NCBI RefSeq assembly: GCF_000507765.1
Contig: NZ_KI669403.1
Coordinates: forward strand, 62,001-126,000
Reading direction: 5' to 3'
DNA: 64,000 nt
Source of the DNA: Streptococcus parasanguinis CC87K
GTDB lineage: Bacteria > Bacillota > Bacilli > Lactobacillales > Streptococcaceae
Positions 1 to 9,409 of this stretch are shown in pieces (positions within the stretch are counted from its first letter, which is position 1; every line of letters begins with the position of its first letter). The notes below the pieces were generated by a model. It had not been told where the DNA came from. It was given only the letters and a program-made list of their open reading frames with translations, and ran no database searches. A program made the translations under genes and the position numbers.

Positions 1-3000
1 GAGGAGTTGCGATAGCTACTGGTCCTTCTGAAACATGAGGGCGCTCTGGGTTCGGAAGCGGTTGTGGTTCTGGCTGCGGTTGCGGCTGTGGCTGTGGCTC
101 TGGTTGTGGCTCTGGTTGTGGAGTGTCTGGAAGTACCTCTTTCGTGCCTACCTCTGTAATTTCTGCCACTGGATCTAGTTCTACAAAGGCATCCAGTTCC
201 TTCCGGCTTTCCACACCATTTTCTTGAGAAACTTCCACCAAGCGCAATTTGCGACCTTTTTGGCCTTCTTGAACCACACGTTTCTCACCTTTTGGAAGTT
301 CCGCATTTGGACGTTCTAAGCGTTCAAAGTCCATCTCTTCTGGCTCAATCACCAACTCTGGTTTGGTATGAACCAGATTCTTGACCCCTTCTTCAGGAAT
401 GGCTGAGCCTGTAGGTGCTTTTGCGGAGAGAGAAAGTTGATATACTTTTTCGAGCTTGCCATCTTCTGAGACAACCTTGACAAGAACTGGAGCATTGACA
501 CTTTTAGCATCCACGACCGTAACGGCTGTTCCATTCTTGCCTTGTGCTGAAACGATTGGACGTTCTCCCTCATACTCTAGATGATAATCTGTCACATCTG
601 GTTTAAAGCCTTCTAGGTCTTTGCCATTCACTTGGATCGTGACATCAGTTGTTGCCTGGGCCTCTTCTGTTGGAGCATAGGCACTCAATTCAACGATTCC
701 AATTCCTTTAAGATGTTCATCACGGACCATTCTTAAACGGATGGCTTTGGTTCTGGTTTCATTGAAGCTGAGGTTAGAGATATAGCCAGCTTCAAAGTCA
801 TAATCCACGCTATAAGGAATTTCTTCCCAGTTTGAGGCTTGGTTAAATGGATGATCTGGAAGATTCTTCAGATTGCCATAATCATCCGGAACATCAAAGT
901 CTGGACCAATGTAGCGTTCAAGAACGGTTTTCGTTGGCAGACCTGTTTCCTGATCTGCAAAGAAGTCGACCGCTACTTTATTGACCAAACGCTCTGTTAC
1001 TTGACCATTTTTCTTGAAGATGAGACCAGCAAATACTTCAGTTTGATCCGGTTCTCTCTTCCAGTTGGTCCAGCGATAGTATTCGTTGTAGCCACCATCG
1101 TTGATGTAATCGATATAGTCGATTTGATTTGGATCGAGATCATTGGTTTCACTAGCAAATGCTCTTGTATCTTCTGCATTGTAGTCACGGTTCACAGAGA
1201 GGTTTTCTCCTGTCTTTTCTGATACCCGGACGGTCAGCTGAGCTGTCAGATCATAGCCGAGGACTTTTCCTTCCAGCGTGAAGCTGCCTTCATGAGAAAG
1301 CGCATCAGCTGGTACAGCCTGCCAGTCCACCGTCAGTTCCTTGCGTTCATAACCTGTGTCCCCTTTAAAGTAGACACCTACTGTAGATGGTAGAACTAGA
1401 TCTTGACCGACTTTCACAAAACGGCTACCTGCTTCTACTGCTACTGGAGCAGCTTGTTTCAGTTTTTCTGCATCACTTGTGAGATGGAGGCGGTATTCTT
1501 GTAAGATAGTACCATCTTCCGCTTTATGGATGACGCGGATTGGCTCACCTTCGTGGACGCTTGGAACAACCGTTGCAAGGCCGTGATGGCTGGCTGTCGC
1601 TTCCACTTGTGGATAAGCCCGATCACGCGCATCGATGTAGTAATCGGTCACACTTGGGTTGACACCTGGCAATACATCGCCATTGACGCGAATGGTCAAC
1701 TGGCTCTTTTCTTCTGCCGCAATCTTATTGGCAAAGATCTGAATCTCTGAAATAGAGCTTCCACGCTTGCCTTTTGGCGTCTTCATACGGATACGAACGG
1801 CATAGGTGTCGACTTTATCAAAACTGAAATGATTCATCTTACCAGCTGCTACCGGTTCTTCAACGGTTAGGTTGCTGACTTCTTTCCAGTTAGCTGGATT
1901 GTTAAATGGATGGTCTGTTTCGTCTTTGACACGATTTGGATTGCTTGGAACTGTTGGGATTTGTTCCCCTGTATAGTACTCAATCACATACTCACTTGGA
2001 GCCCCAACGCCGTGGTCTTCATGGAAACCAACATGGAGGTTGTCCACTGCTCGCTTGGTCAAGATACCAGAATCCCCAAACAAGATACCAACAGAATCTT
2101 CCGCATTGTCACGGCCCCAGTTGGTCCAACGGTTAGCTGGAGCATCGGTAAAGGAGATGACCTTGTCATTGACCTTAGCAACTGGATCTGCATCGTTAGA
2201 GTCACTTGCAAAAGCGAGTGGCAAGACTGAGCCTGTCCATTGTTCTGCTACGTTGGCACCCTTGACTGTGTTTGCGGAAACACGAATATGAAGACGGGTT
2301 GGAAGATTGGTTCCTTCTACACGACCGGAGAGGACAACTTCTCCTTCTTTAGCCAAGAGTTGCGGATCGACCGCATCCCAGGCCACCTTGGCAGCATAGG
2401 TCTTGCCATTGGAGTGATAAGTCCGCACGCTTTCTGGAAGAGCTGGTTTCTCGCCGACTGGAGTGGTGGTGCTGACTTCTTCTACAGCGATAATGCCTTC
2501 AACGGTGACTTGAGCTTGGGCTTCTTTTTCCACACCCTCTACATGACCTGTGACTGTAAAGCTATGGTAATCCTTGACTTGATCTGCTGTCACGGCATCC
2601 CAGGTCACACGTTTTTCTTTAGGGAATCCCTTGTCATACTCGACCAAGACGGTCTCTGGAAGAGCTGGCAAAACGTTTCGATCCGTACTAATCCGTACAG
2701 GACGCACCTTCACAACTGTCTTTTCTTCTGGATTTGGCGTGATGGTAAAGGTGACTTCTCCCGTTTGTCCTTGGTAGTTGGCTTCTAAATGAACCAATCC
2801 TGCTTCTCGCAATTCCAAACCTTTATTGGTTGCGACGGCTTTTCCTTGGCTACCAGCTCTTGTTTTCACATCGATTTGATCTGCTTTGAGACTTGCCTGG
2901 CTACCATCTTGGTAATGGGCAATGACTTCAAGTGGTACCGTTTGGTCTTCCTTGAGTTCCTGTCCTTCTGGCAGACGCAATTCTAAACGCTGGATCTGTG

Positions 3001-6000
3001 GACTTTCTTCTTGGAATTGGACCACATAGGTCTGTACAGCTCCTGTATCCTTAGCAGTCACAAAGATTTGAGCCTTCAAACCATTTTCGCGATTAGCTTG
3101 TAGGACCGTCACTTGAGCATTTTCTGCACTTGCTGTGACTTGACCTGGCTCTTGGCCATAAGCGAGGGTACGGAAAATAGTATGGTTGCCACTACCAAAT
3201 TTTGGAAGAGCTACTCCATCTAGCTGAACCGTTGGTTTCTTAGCCTTGGCTACATCTCCTCCTGCAACCACTAGTGTCGCTTGGACCGTTTCCCCATTGC
3301 CTAGGAGTCCTGTCGCTTTCAAGCGTGCTCCTGGTGTGGACAACTGATCTTCTTGACCAGCTTCCAAGGTCCAGTGATCGACCTCATAGTGAGCAGTGGT
3401 CCCATCGGTAAAGACCAATTGCACAGTCTTATCCACTGTCGCTAGATCTGCTCCCTGCGGGATTTGTTTGATGACTGGAAGGACTTGCTCCACGCCGATC
3501 ACATCGACCAGAGCTTCGACCGTGCGTCCTTGAACATGACCTGTCACACGGACTTGGCCAGCACGGCTATAGTCTGCCGCATCCCATTCAACGGCTTCTT
3601 CTTGGGCCTTGCCATCGCTATAGACCACATTGACCTTACTTGGTAAGGTTGGTTTTTCTCCTAGATAAGCACTTTGTCGAACAGGTTCCACACCTAATAC
3701 AGTGCGTTCTGCTTGGTCCTTCTTACCTGTAAAGAGGCTGACTTGGTCTGATTGCAAGCGATCTGAGTCTGCATACAGGGTAAAGGCACCCGCCTGCTCA
3801 GTTGATTTGACAATGACCACCCCTTTGCCGTTGAAGGCTTTGCGTTGCCATGAGCCATTTTCCTGCGCTTTGTAGCGTTCACGGCTGGCTTGTTCCCCAT
3901 TATCGACACCGACAATTTGGCCTTGTCCATGCAAATGGAAATGCACCAAATTATTGGCAGTTGGCACCACACGACCTGCTTCATCGACGATTTCGTAGGT
4001 AATATAGGTCAAATCCTTACCGTCCGCTGCGATCGCGTGTTCTTCTTTCAACAAACGGACACCCGCAGGCTTGCCGGCTGTTTCGACTTGATCTTTCGCG
4101 ATCACTTCTCCTGCTTCGTTGCGCGCAATAGCTTCCACTTTACCTGGTACATAAGGGACCAACCACTCTAGATAGAGTTCATCCGGATTCGCCCCTTCTT
4201 TGTAAGTTCGGCCATCAGCTGTAGTCTTCTTGGTAAAGGTCTTGACTCCTTGTGATTCCCCATTGACAATCAATTCCACACTGTGGGCATTGGAGAAGGT
4301 CCGAACAGGAATCCGTCCTTCTTCATCCATGACACGATTGGCTAATTCTGGATTGTCCCAGTTCCAATGTGGTAAGAGATGCACCATTGGATGTTTCTCA
4401 GCCGATACCCATTGACTTTGGTAAAGGTAAAAATCATTCTTTGGAAGGCCAGCCGTATCGACAATACCGAAATAAGAACTTTTTACAGGTGTGTCATTTT
4501 GGTTGTGCCATGGGGTTGGCTCACCGATATAGTCCGTACCAGTCCAGATGAATTGTCCTGCATAGCCGGCATGATCGCGGTCAAAGGTCCAAGAGGCGGT
4601 CGCTGTCCGACCCCAACCAACCCGGTCATTGCCGTAATCTGATTGTTCATAGTGGCGGTCTTCTTGGTTGCTTCCTACCCATTCTCTTTCAGGGTGGTAG
4701 TATGAACCCCGTGTCCGCGTCGCAGAAGAGGTTTCCGAACCATAAATGAGCCAGTTTGGATGTTTCGCCCGTAAGCTTTCATAGTTGGCTTCTGAATAGT
4801 TGAAGCCAACCGCATCAAGCTCTGCTGCTACCTTTTCATGGCCTCCTGATCCATCACCAAAGCGGAATTTATCAGCTCCCATGGTGACATAGCGGGTTGC
4901 ATCCACGTCCTTGATGGTCTTGACCAAGCGACGAACAGTTGCGACAGATTTGTCTGAACCATCTGCTTCACCGACTTCGTTACCGATTGACCACATGACA
5001 ATGGCTGGATTGTTCTTGTCCCGCTCTACCATGGTCCGTAGATCGTAATCTGACCAAGTATCCCCCTTACGAGCTTCTGGGTGAGTGGCATCTTTTTCAA
5101 AGAAACGACCATAATCGTATTGCTTCTTGCCACCATACCAGGTATCAAAGGCTTCTTCTTGGACCATCAAGCCCAACTCAGCCGCAATTTTTAAGGTTTG
5201 TTCACTGGCTGGGTTGTGGGTCGTCCGGATCGCATTGACTCCCATGTCCTTCATCTGTTTGAGACGACGGTATTCAGCCTTGTAGTTTTCCTCAGCTCCA
5301 AGAGCCCCGTGGTCATGGTGAAGGGATACCCCGTGGAATTTCGTCGCCACCCCATTGAGGAAGAAGCCACCTTCTGGCGTCCAGTTCAGATAGCGATAAC
5401 CAAAGCGTTCCTTTTGCACATCGACCAACTGCGAATCCCGATAAACCCGCGTATACAAGGTATAGAGAGCTGGATGATCCGTTTTCACATCCCAGAGGGT
5501 GGGTTTTTCAACATGCAAGGTTTGAGAAAGGTTGATCGCTTGACCTGCTAGAACAGCTTGTGCTTCACTACGCGTTTTTTCGCTCACCACTTGGCCATTT
5601 TGATCGACAATTTCATATTCCGCATAAATACTATGGGCTTGATCATCCTGGTTGACAATGCGGCTCTTCACCACCGTATCCACTGCCCCATTTTGCTGTT
5701 TTTCCAACTGAGGGGTCGTAATCGTAGTCCCATACTGCGCTAAATGAACCTTGTCCGTTACACTCAGCTTAACATCCCGGTAAATCCCGCTACCAGAATA
5801 CCAACGGCTACTTGGTTGTTGATTGACCACATGAACGGCGATGGTATTCTCGCTTCCATCCGCATTCAAATAAGGAGTAATATCATAAGAAAAGGCATTG
5901 TAGCCATTTGGATAATGACCGACGAATTGTCCGTTTACATAGACTTTGGAATCCATGTAAACCCCGCCAAATTCCAAGCGAACCTTCTTATCTAGATCTT

Positions 6001-6595
6001 TGTCATCCAAACGGAAGGTCTTACGGTACCAAGCATCCCCACCGTTTAATTGCCCCCCTTCATTTTGAGCAGGAGAGTTGTGATCGAAATCAAAGAAAAT
6101 AGACCAGTCATGAGGAAGATCTAATTTTTTCCAATCCTTGACATCCACTTGACGCCCTTCTGCACCAGGAGCCGCATTTAATTTAAAATACCAATCTTTA
6201 TTAAAATCACGTTCTCTATCTTGCACAATATCCTCCGCTACACGATTTTTATCTGGAGCAGCAGTTTCTTCCGTTCCTGTAGCACGCTCAGATGAAGTAG
6301 AAACAGGCTGGCCCTCCTCGCCTTGAGGCGCTGGCTTTCCCTCAGCTCTGGTAGGGGTGATGACAGCTGGAGCTTCTGAAACTCTTGCACCAGCTTCAGG
6401 AACTTCCGCTTCTGAATTTTTCGTCGCAACACTTGGTGTCTCCATCGAAGTCGGTTCACTTTCGAGGGCTGGCTTTTCTTCCGCATGGACCCTTGAAAGA
6501 CCCAAGGCAGAAATCCCAATCACAACAGAACAAGCTCCAACTGAGAGCTTACGAATACTAAAAACAGGACGCTTTTCAAAAAAAGACTTTCCCAT
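1..6595 (-). CDS. bgaA: LPXTG-type surface beta-galactosidase (BgaA-like, GH2), 3' end outside the window
   Basis: Open frame of at least 2198 codons running off the left edge. ATG at 6595 with GAGGAGG five bases upstream. The N-terminus carries a YSIRK-type signal (FSIRKLSVGACSV, residues 12-24) ending near VHAEE. A glycoside hydrolase family 2 module follows: the acid/base Glu is E540 in SIGNEVGE and the nucleophile is E621 in GSETSS. The 81-residue spacing matches what I recall for pneumococcal BgaA. Downstream are Big_4-like Ig modules and two related carbohydrate-binding-like modules (each with RWTNW, about residues 1450-1620 and 1790-1960). The last visible residues are a Pro-Gln/Pro-Glu wall-spanning stretch. 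An LPXTG sorting signal should follow but is not visible. Expected role: surface release of terminal beta-galactose from host glycans, and adhesion. Substrate linkage is inferred from the family. Confidence 0.93.
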   Translation of the reverse strand, partial: MGKSFFEKRPVFSIRKLSVGACSVVIGISALGLSRVHAEEKPALESEPTSMETPSVATKNSEAEVPEAGARVSEAPAVITPTRAEGKPAPQGEEGQPVSTSSERATGTEETAAPDKNRVAEDIVQDRERDFNKDWYFKLNAAPGAEGRQVDVKDWKKLDLPHDWSIFFDFDHNSPAQNEGGQLNGGDAWYRKTFRLDDKDLDKKVRLEFGGVYMDSKVYVNGQFVGHYPNGYNAFSYDITPYLNADGSENTIAVHVVNQQPSSRWYSGSGIYRDVKLSVTDKVHLAQYGTTITTPQLEKQQNGAVDTVVKSRIVNQDDQAHSIYAEYEIVDQNGQVVSEKTRSEAQAVLAGQAINLSQTLHVEKPTLWDVKTDHPALYTLYTRVYRDSQLVDVQKERFGYRYLNWTPEGGFFLNGVATKFHGVSLHHDHGALGAEENYKAEYRRLKQMKDMGVNAIRTTHNPASEQTLKIAAELGLMVQEEAFDTWYGGKKQYDYGRFFEKDATHPEARKGDTWSDYDLRTMVERDKNNPAIVMWSIGNEVGEADGSDKSVATVRRLVKTIKDVDATRYVTMGADKFRFGDGSGGHEKVAAELDAVGFNYSEANYESLRAKHPNWLIYGSETSSATRTRGSYYHPEREWVGSNQEDRHYEQSDYGNDRVGWGRTATASWTFDRDHAGYAGQFIWTGTDYIGEPTPWHNQNDTPVKSSYFGIVDTAGLPKNDFYLYQSQWVSAEKHPMVHLLPHWNWDNPELANRVMDEEGRIPVRTFSNAHSVELIVNGESQGVKTFTKKTTADGRTYKEGANPDELYLEWLVPYVPGKVEAIARNEAGEVIAKDQVETAGKPAGVRLLKEEHAIAADGKDLTYITYEIVDEAGRVVPTANNLVHFHLHGQGQIVGVDNGEQASRERYKAQENGSWQRKAFNGKGVVIVKSTEQAGAFTLYADSDRLQSDQVSLFTGKKDQAERTVLGVEPVRQSAYLGEKPTLPSKVNVVYSDGKAQEEAVEWDAADYSRAGQVRVTGHVQGRTVEALVDVIGVEQVLPVIKQIPQGADLATVDKTVQLVFTDGTTAHYEVDHWTLEAGQEDQLSTPGARLKATGLLGNGETVQATLVVAGGDVAKAKKPTVQLDGVALPKFGSGNHTIFRTLAYGQEPGQVTASAENAQVTVLQANRENGLKAQIFVTAKDTGAVQTYVVQFQEESPQIQRLELRLPEGQELKEDQTVPLEVIAHYQDGSQASLKADQIDVKTRAGSQGKAVATNKGLELREAGLVHLEANYQGQTGEVTFTITPNPEEKTVVKVRPVRISTDRNVLPALPETVLVEYDKGFPKEKRVTWDAVTADQVKDYHSFTVTGHVEGVEKEAQAQVTVEGIIAVEEVSTTTPVGEKPALPESVRTYHSNGKTYAAKVAWDAVDPQLLAKEGEVVLSGRVEGTNLPTRLHIRVSANTVKGANVAEQWTGSVLPLAFASDSNDADPVAKVNDKVISFTDAPANRWTNWGRDNAEDSVGILFGDSGILTKRAVDNLHVGFHEDHGVGAPSEYVIEYYTGEQIPTVPSNPNRVKDETDHPFNNPANWKEVSNLTVEEPVAAGKMNHFSFDKVDTYAVRIRMKTPKGKRGSSISEIQIFANKIAAEEKSQLTIRVNGDVLPGVNPSVTDYYIDARDRAYPQVEATASHHGLATVVPSVHEGEPIRVIHKAEDGTILQEYRLHLTSDAEKLKQAAPVAVEAGSRFVKVGQDLVLPSTVGVYFKGDTGYERKELTVDWQAVPADALSHEGSFTLEGKVLGYDLTAQLTVRVSEKTGENLSVNRDYNAEDTRAFASETNDLDPNQIDYIDYINDGGYNEYYRWTNWKREPDQTEVFAGLIFKKNGQVTERLVNKVAVDFFADQETGLPTKTVLERYIGPDFDVPDDYGNLKNLPDHPFNQASNWEEIPYSVDYDFEAGYISNLSFNETRTKAIRLRMVRDEHLKGIGIVELSAYAPTEEAQATTDVTIQVNGKDLEGFKPDVTDYHLEYEGERPIVSAQGKNGTAVTVVDAKSVNAPVLVKVVSEDGKLEKVYQLSLSAKAPTGSAIPEEGVKNLVHTKPELVIEPEEMDFERLERPNAELPKGEKRVVQEGQKGRKLRLVEVSQENGVESRKELDAFVELDPVAEITEVGTKEVLPDTPQPEPQPEPQPQPQPQPEPQPLPNPERPHVSEGPVAIATP

Positions 6596-6627
6596 AAAAA
6601 CCTCCTCTTAGGATTAACAATTAAATT

Positions 6628-6661
6628 TGTAAGCGCTTTCTTATACCTGCGAACGCTTCCA
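6628..6661 (-). promoter_or_regulatory. two tandem cre-like sites in the bgaA leader
   Basis: TGTAAGCGCTTTCT at 6628-6641 fits the catabolite-responsive element consensus TGWAANCGNTNWCW. TGCGAACGCTTCCA at 6648-6661 is a second, weaker match. Both lie between the likely promoter region (TATAGT, reading leftward near 6678-6683) and the bgaA start codon, a position where CcpA would block transcription. The match is seen; CcpA control is inferred. Confidence 0.7.
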
Positions 6662-6684
6662 GAAAATCACATATTAACTATACC

Positions 6685-6719
6685 AAAAAAAGAGGAGCGA
6701 TAGGCCTCGATTTCGCTCC
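6685..6719 (-). terminator. intrinsic terminator-like hairpin upstream of bgaA
   Basis: On the minus strand GGAGCGA and TCGCTCC (6713-6719 and 6694-6700) form a 7-bp stem followed by a T-rich tract (6685-6691). It lies after the separate dpr terminator, so it is either a second insulator or an attenuator in a longer bgaA leader. Confidence 0.55.
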
Positions 6720-6771
6720 AACTATAGTTAGATTAAGAATTCCTTTAATTAGTGGAAATCTCCTACAAACC

Positions 6772-6804
6772 AAAAAAATAGAAGCCCACGGCTTCTATTT
6801 TTTT
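6772..6804. terminator. bidirectional terminator after dpr
   Basis: AATAGAAGCC/GGCTTCTATT, a 10-bp stem with a 3-base loop, flanked by A and T runs. It begins seven bases beyond the dpr stop codon. Confidence 0.85.
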
Positions 6805-6810
6805 ATGATC

Positions 6811-7332
6811 TTATAATCCTGGTTCTTGACCAAGTTCAGCAGCCACCATCCAAATGTTCTTTTCAAGTTCTGCTTTAGCCCCAACAAAGATATCGTTGGT
6901 TACATCGTCGCCTTCAGCATCGGTAACATCCAAAGCTTTTTGGTAAAGGCCATCAAGGTAATGGAAGATTTCAAGAACACGTGTCAAGCTTTCTTCTACA
7001 TTTTTTGTAAATGTTCCACGGCGTTCTTCAATATTGCTGTGTTCCAAAAATTCAGTCATGCTAGAATATGGCGCACCACCAAGAGTGATCAAGCGTTCGC
7101 TCACTTCATCTAAGGTTGCATCCAAGCTGTCCATGTATTCGTCCATTTTTGGATGCCAAACCATAAAGCCACGTCCACGCATATACCAGTGTACTTGGTG
7201 AAGGGCAATGTGAGCCACGTAGAGATCTGCTACGACTTGGTTCAAGAGAGCTTTTGTTTCTGGAAGAGTTTCTTTATTTGAAGGTGCAAAAGTTGCTACA
7301 TCAGTAGCTGCTTCATGTTTCATAGTTGTCAT
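6811..7332 (-). CDS. dpr: Dps-like peroxide-resistance ferritin (Dpr)
   Basis: 173 residues, normal for the Dps/Dpr family. These proteins form a 12-subunit shell that oxidises and stores iron, preventing Fenton chemistry. The inter-subunit ferroxidase residues are present: H48 (HQVHWYMRG), H60 (VWHPKMDEYMD), D75 and E79 (LDEVSERL). ATG at 7332 with AAGGAG six bases upstream; a second ATG three codons later is less well placed. The gene is monocistronic, with a strong promoter and a PerR box before it and a hairpin terminator after it. This fits the known role of Dpr in catalase-negative streptococci that make their own hydrogen peroxide. Confidence 0.95.
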   Translation of the reverse strand: MTTMKHEAATDVATFAPSNKETLPETKALLNQVVADLYVAHIALHQVHWYMRGRGFMVWHPKMDEYMDSLDATLDEVSERLITLGGAPYSSMTEFLEHSNIEERRGTFTKNVEESLTRVLEIFHYLDGLYQKALDVTDAEGDDVTNDIFVGAKAELEKNIWMVAAELGQEPGL

Positions 7333-7346
7333 GTCATTTCTCCTTT

Positions 7347-7404
7347 TTATAATGATTCTAATTAACTATGTCTTTATTATATGCTTCCTCCACCAGAAAG
7401 TCAA
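7347..7404 (-). promoter_or_regulatory. dpr promoter with PerR box
   Basis: TTGACT at 7399-7404, a 17-base spacer, and TATAAT at 7376-7381. Just downstream of the expected start of transcription, 7347-7361 reads TTAGAATCATTATAA on the coding strand, 14 of 15 matches to the PerR-box consensus TTATAATNATTATAA. Repression by PerR, relieved by peroxide, is inferred. Confidence 0.85.
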
Positions 7405-7429
7405 GATAAAAGATTAAAAAAGATCATAG

Positions 7430-7458
7430 TTGTCAATTGAGAAAAGATACGATAGAAT
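7430..7458 (+). promoter_or_regulatory. promoter of the small exporter gene
   Basis: TTGTCA at 7430-7435, 17-base spacer, TAGAAT at 7453-7458. Transcription would start about 22 bases before the ATG at 7487. This promoter diverges from that of dpr. Confidence 0.7.
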
Positions 7459-7486
7459 GAAGAAGACTAATCGAAAGGCTTGACTA

Positions 7487-7957
7487 ATGAAATATATCTT
7501 TACCTTCCTGATCTCCATGGTGCCCCTTGTTGAATTGCGCGGGGCCATCCCTTTTGCCATTGCAAATGGTATTCCCTTATGGACAGCGCTCCTGATCGGA
7601 GTGATCGGAAATCTTCTCCCTGTCCCTCTGATCTTCTTTTTCGCCCGCCATATTCTTACTTGGGGGGCAAAAAAACCAATTATCGGAGGCTTTTTTAGCT
7701 GGTGTCTCAATAAGGGTCATAGAGGCGGACAGAAATTAGAAAAAGCTGCAGGTGACAAGGGTATCTTCTGGGCCTTGTTGCTCTTTGTGGGAATTCCTCT
7801 TCCCGGAACTGGTGCCTGGACTGGAGCCCTTGCAGCTTCTATCCTCGACTGGGACTTCAAACGCAGTAGCCTCGCAGTCATGCTCGGAGTAATCCTAGCC
7901 GGCCTCATCATGGGAACCCTGTCCCTGCTCCTAGGAATCGATACCTTCGCACATTAA
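7487..7957 (+). CDS. small multidrug export family membrane protein (COG2426-like)
   Basis: 156 residues with three to four hydrophobic segments. The opening stretch (MVPLVELRGAIPFAIANGIPL) and PLPGTGAWTGALAA near residues 103-116 are typical of the Sm_multidrug_ex/COG2426 family of small integral membrane proteins. The transport role implied by the family name is weakly supported in the literature I know, so the substrate is unknown. GAAAGG eight bases before the ATG serves as ribosome binding site. It stands alone between dpr (divergent) and a structured repeat element that separates it from tsf (convergent). Confidence 0.8.
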   Translation: MKYIFTFLISMVPLVELRGAIPFAIANGIPLWTALLIGVIGNLLPVPLIFFFARHILTWGAKKPIIGGFFSWCLNKGHRGGQKLEKAAGDKGIFWALLLFVGIPLPGTGAWTGALAASILDWDFKRSSLAVMLGVILAGLIMGTLSLLLGIDTFAH

Positions 7958-8002
7958 GCAAATGAATGAGCCCATGATATCAATTCACATAATATCTTCT
8001 CT

Positions 8003-8140
8003 GAATCTTTCCTTAGGTGAGTACGGACGTCAGCGAACTTCTATGAAGTTCCATGACTTAGTTTTGAACCTAAAGTTTCAAAACTCCCGAGTGCTTGAAA
8101 CTTCATTGTTTCAAGCACTTTTCTCACGGCGGAAAGTTTC
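8003..8140 (-). repeat. 138-nt structured intergenic element, copy A
   Basis: Member of a five-copy family (others near 13931, 17544, 41805 and 60960). In the orientation of the 60960 copy this one reads on the minus strand. Its ends are GAAACTTTCC and GGAAAGATTC. Internal hairpins: AGTGCTTGAAAC/GTTTCAAGCACT, AGTTTTGAA/TTCAAAACT with loop ACTTTAGG, and GAACTTC/GAAGTTC. It lies between convergent genes and fills most of the 329-base gap before tsf. No coding potential was seen. Confidence 0.85.
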
Positions 8141-8251
8141 AGAAAGTATCTGGATGAATCTTCGGTAACGTCTGTTATTTTTTGAAAACAAAGTTTGTTT
8201 AATATTATAAAACAGCTTAAACAATGATATAAGATATTTTCCACACAAAAA

Positions 8252-8285
8252 AGAGGTTTCCTTCGAAACCTCTTATTTTTTTATT
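8252..8285. terminator. bidirectional terminator of tsf
   Basis: AAGAGGTTTC/GAAACCTCTT (8252-8261 and 8266-8275), 10-bp stem with a 4-base loop, A run on one side and T run on the other, just beyond the tsf stop. Confidence 0.85.
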
Positions 8286-8286
8286 C

Positions 8287-9327
8287 TTAGTTGTTAAGAG
8301 CTGCTGCCATTGTAGCTGCAACTTCTGCTTCAAAGTCATTTGAAGCTTTTTCAATACCTTCACCAACTTCAAAACGAACGAATTCGATAACTGAAGCATT
8401 TACTGATTCAAGGTAAGCTTCAACTGTCTTGCTGTCATCCATGATGTAGACTTGTGCAAGAAGAGTGTAGGCTTGGTCAACTTTTGTGTTGTCCAAGAAG
8501 AAGCGATCCATTTTACCTGGGATGATTTTATCCCAGATTTTTTCTGGTTTACCTTCAGCTGCCAATTCAGCTTTGATATCTTCTTCAGCTTGAGCAACCA
8601 CTTCGTCAGTCAATTGTGCTTTTGAACCGAATTTCAAGTGTGGAAGAGCTGGTTTACCAACCATTGCACGGCTTTCGTTATCTTGGTCGATGACGTGGTT
8701 CAATTGTGCCAATTCATCTTTCACGAATTGTTCATCCAATTCTTTGTATGAAAGAACAGTTGGTTTCATTGCAGCGATGTGCATTGAGATTTGTTTAGCA
8801 AGTGCTTCGTCTCCACCTTCGATCACAGAGATAACACCGATACGTCCACCGTTGTGTTGGTAAGCACCGAAGTGTTGTGCATCTGTTTTTTCAAGCAAAG
8901 CAAAACGACGGAATGAAATCTTTTCACCGATTGTAGCTGTTGCAGATACGTATGCAGCTTCAAGAGTTTCACCTGAAGGCATTGTCAAAGCAAGAGCTTC
9001 TTCGTTGTTAGCTGGTTTACCTTCAGCGATCACTTTCGCTGTTGCGTTTACCAATTCAACGAATTGAGCGTTTTTCGCAACGAAGTCAGTTTCAGCATTC
9101 ACTTCAACAACTGCTGCAACATTACCGTTGACATAAACACCAGTCAAACCTTCAGCGGCAACACGGTCAGCTTTCTTAGCTGCTTTAGCCATACCTTTTT
9201 CGCGAAGCAATTCGATCGCTTTTTCGATATCACCTTCAACTTCAACCAATGCCTTTTTAGCGTCCATGACACCGGCACCAGATTTTTCACGCAATTCTTT
9301 TACAAGCTTAGCTGTAATTTCTGCCAT
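8287..9327 (-). CDS. tsf: translation elongation factor Ts
   Basis: 346 residues, the length usual for streptococcal EF-Ts. It is the guanine-nucleotide exchange factor that recycles EF-Tu from GDP to GTP. The N-terminal UBA-like helix bundle ([27 protein letters not shown]) and the conserved TDFVAKN motif (about residues 80-86), which contacts EF-Tu, are clear. It follows rpsB in the same direction, with a hairpin between them, and ends at a strong terminator. Confidence 0.98.
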   Translation of the reverse strand: MAEITAKLVKELREKSGAGVMDAKKALVEVEGDIEKAIELLREKGMAKAAKKADRVAAEGLTGVYVNGNVAAVVEVNAETDFVAKNAQFVELVNATAKVIAEGKPANNEEALALTMPSGETLEAAYVSATATIGEKISFRRFALLEKTDAQHFGAYQHNGGRIGVISVIEGGDEALAKQISMHIAAMKPTVLSYKELDEQFVKDELAQLNHVIDQDNESRAMVGKPALPHLKFGSKAQLTDEVVAQAEEDIKAELAAEGKPEKIWDKIIPGKMDRFFLDNTKVDQAYTLLAQVYIMDDSKTVEAYLESVNASVIEFVRFEVGEGIEKASNDFEAEVAATMAAALNN

Positions 9328-9356
9328 TTTTGTTCTCCTATATTTTTTAATAAAAT

Positions 9357-9385
9357 AAGAGGGTCGGGCTGAGCCCTGCCCTCTT
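9357..9385 (-). terminator. hairpin between rpsB and tsf, probably a partial terminator
   Basis: AAGAGGG/CCCTCTT with inner GGGCT/AGCCC pairing. The tail is only moderately T-rich (TATTTTATT). Likely to trim or partly terminate the message so that tsf is made at a lower level than rpsB; this role is inferred. Confidence 0.6.
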
Positions 9386-9409
9386 AGGTTCGTTACTTAT
9401 TGAATGAAA

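Noticed and set aside
60..125. Short-period repeat that could be taken for a microsatellite or CRISPR-like array
   Set aside because: It encodes the Pro-Gln/Pro-Glu wall-spanning stretch of the BgaA-like protein; period six bases, no spacers.
839..1222. Several open frames of 60-180 codons antisense to bgaA (for example 839-1222 and 2240-2788)
   Set aside because: They are shadows of one continuous surface-protein reading frame on the minus strand whose motifs and both visible ends stay in frame.
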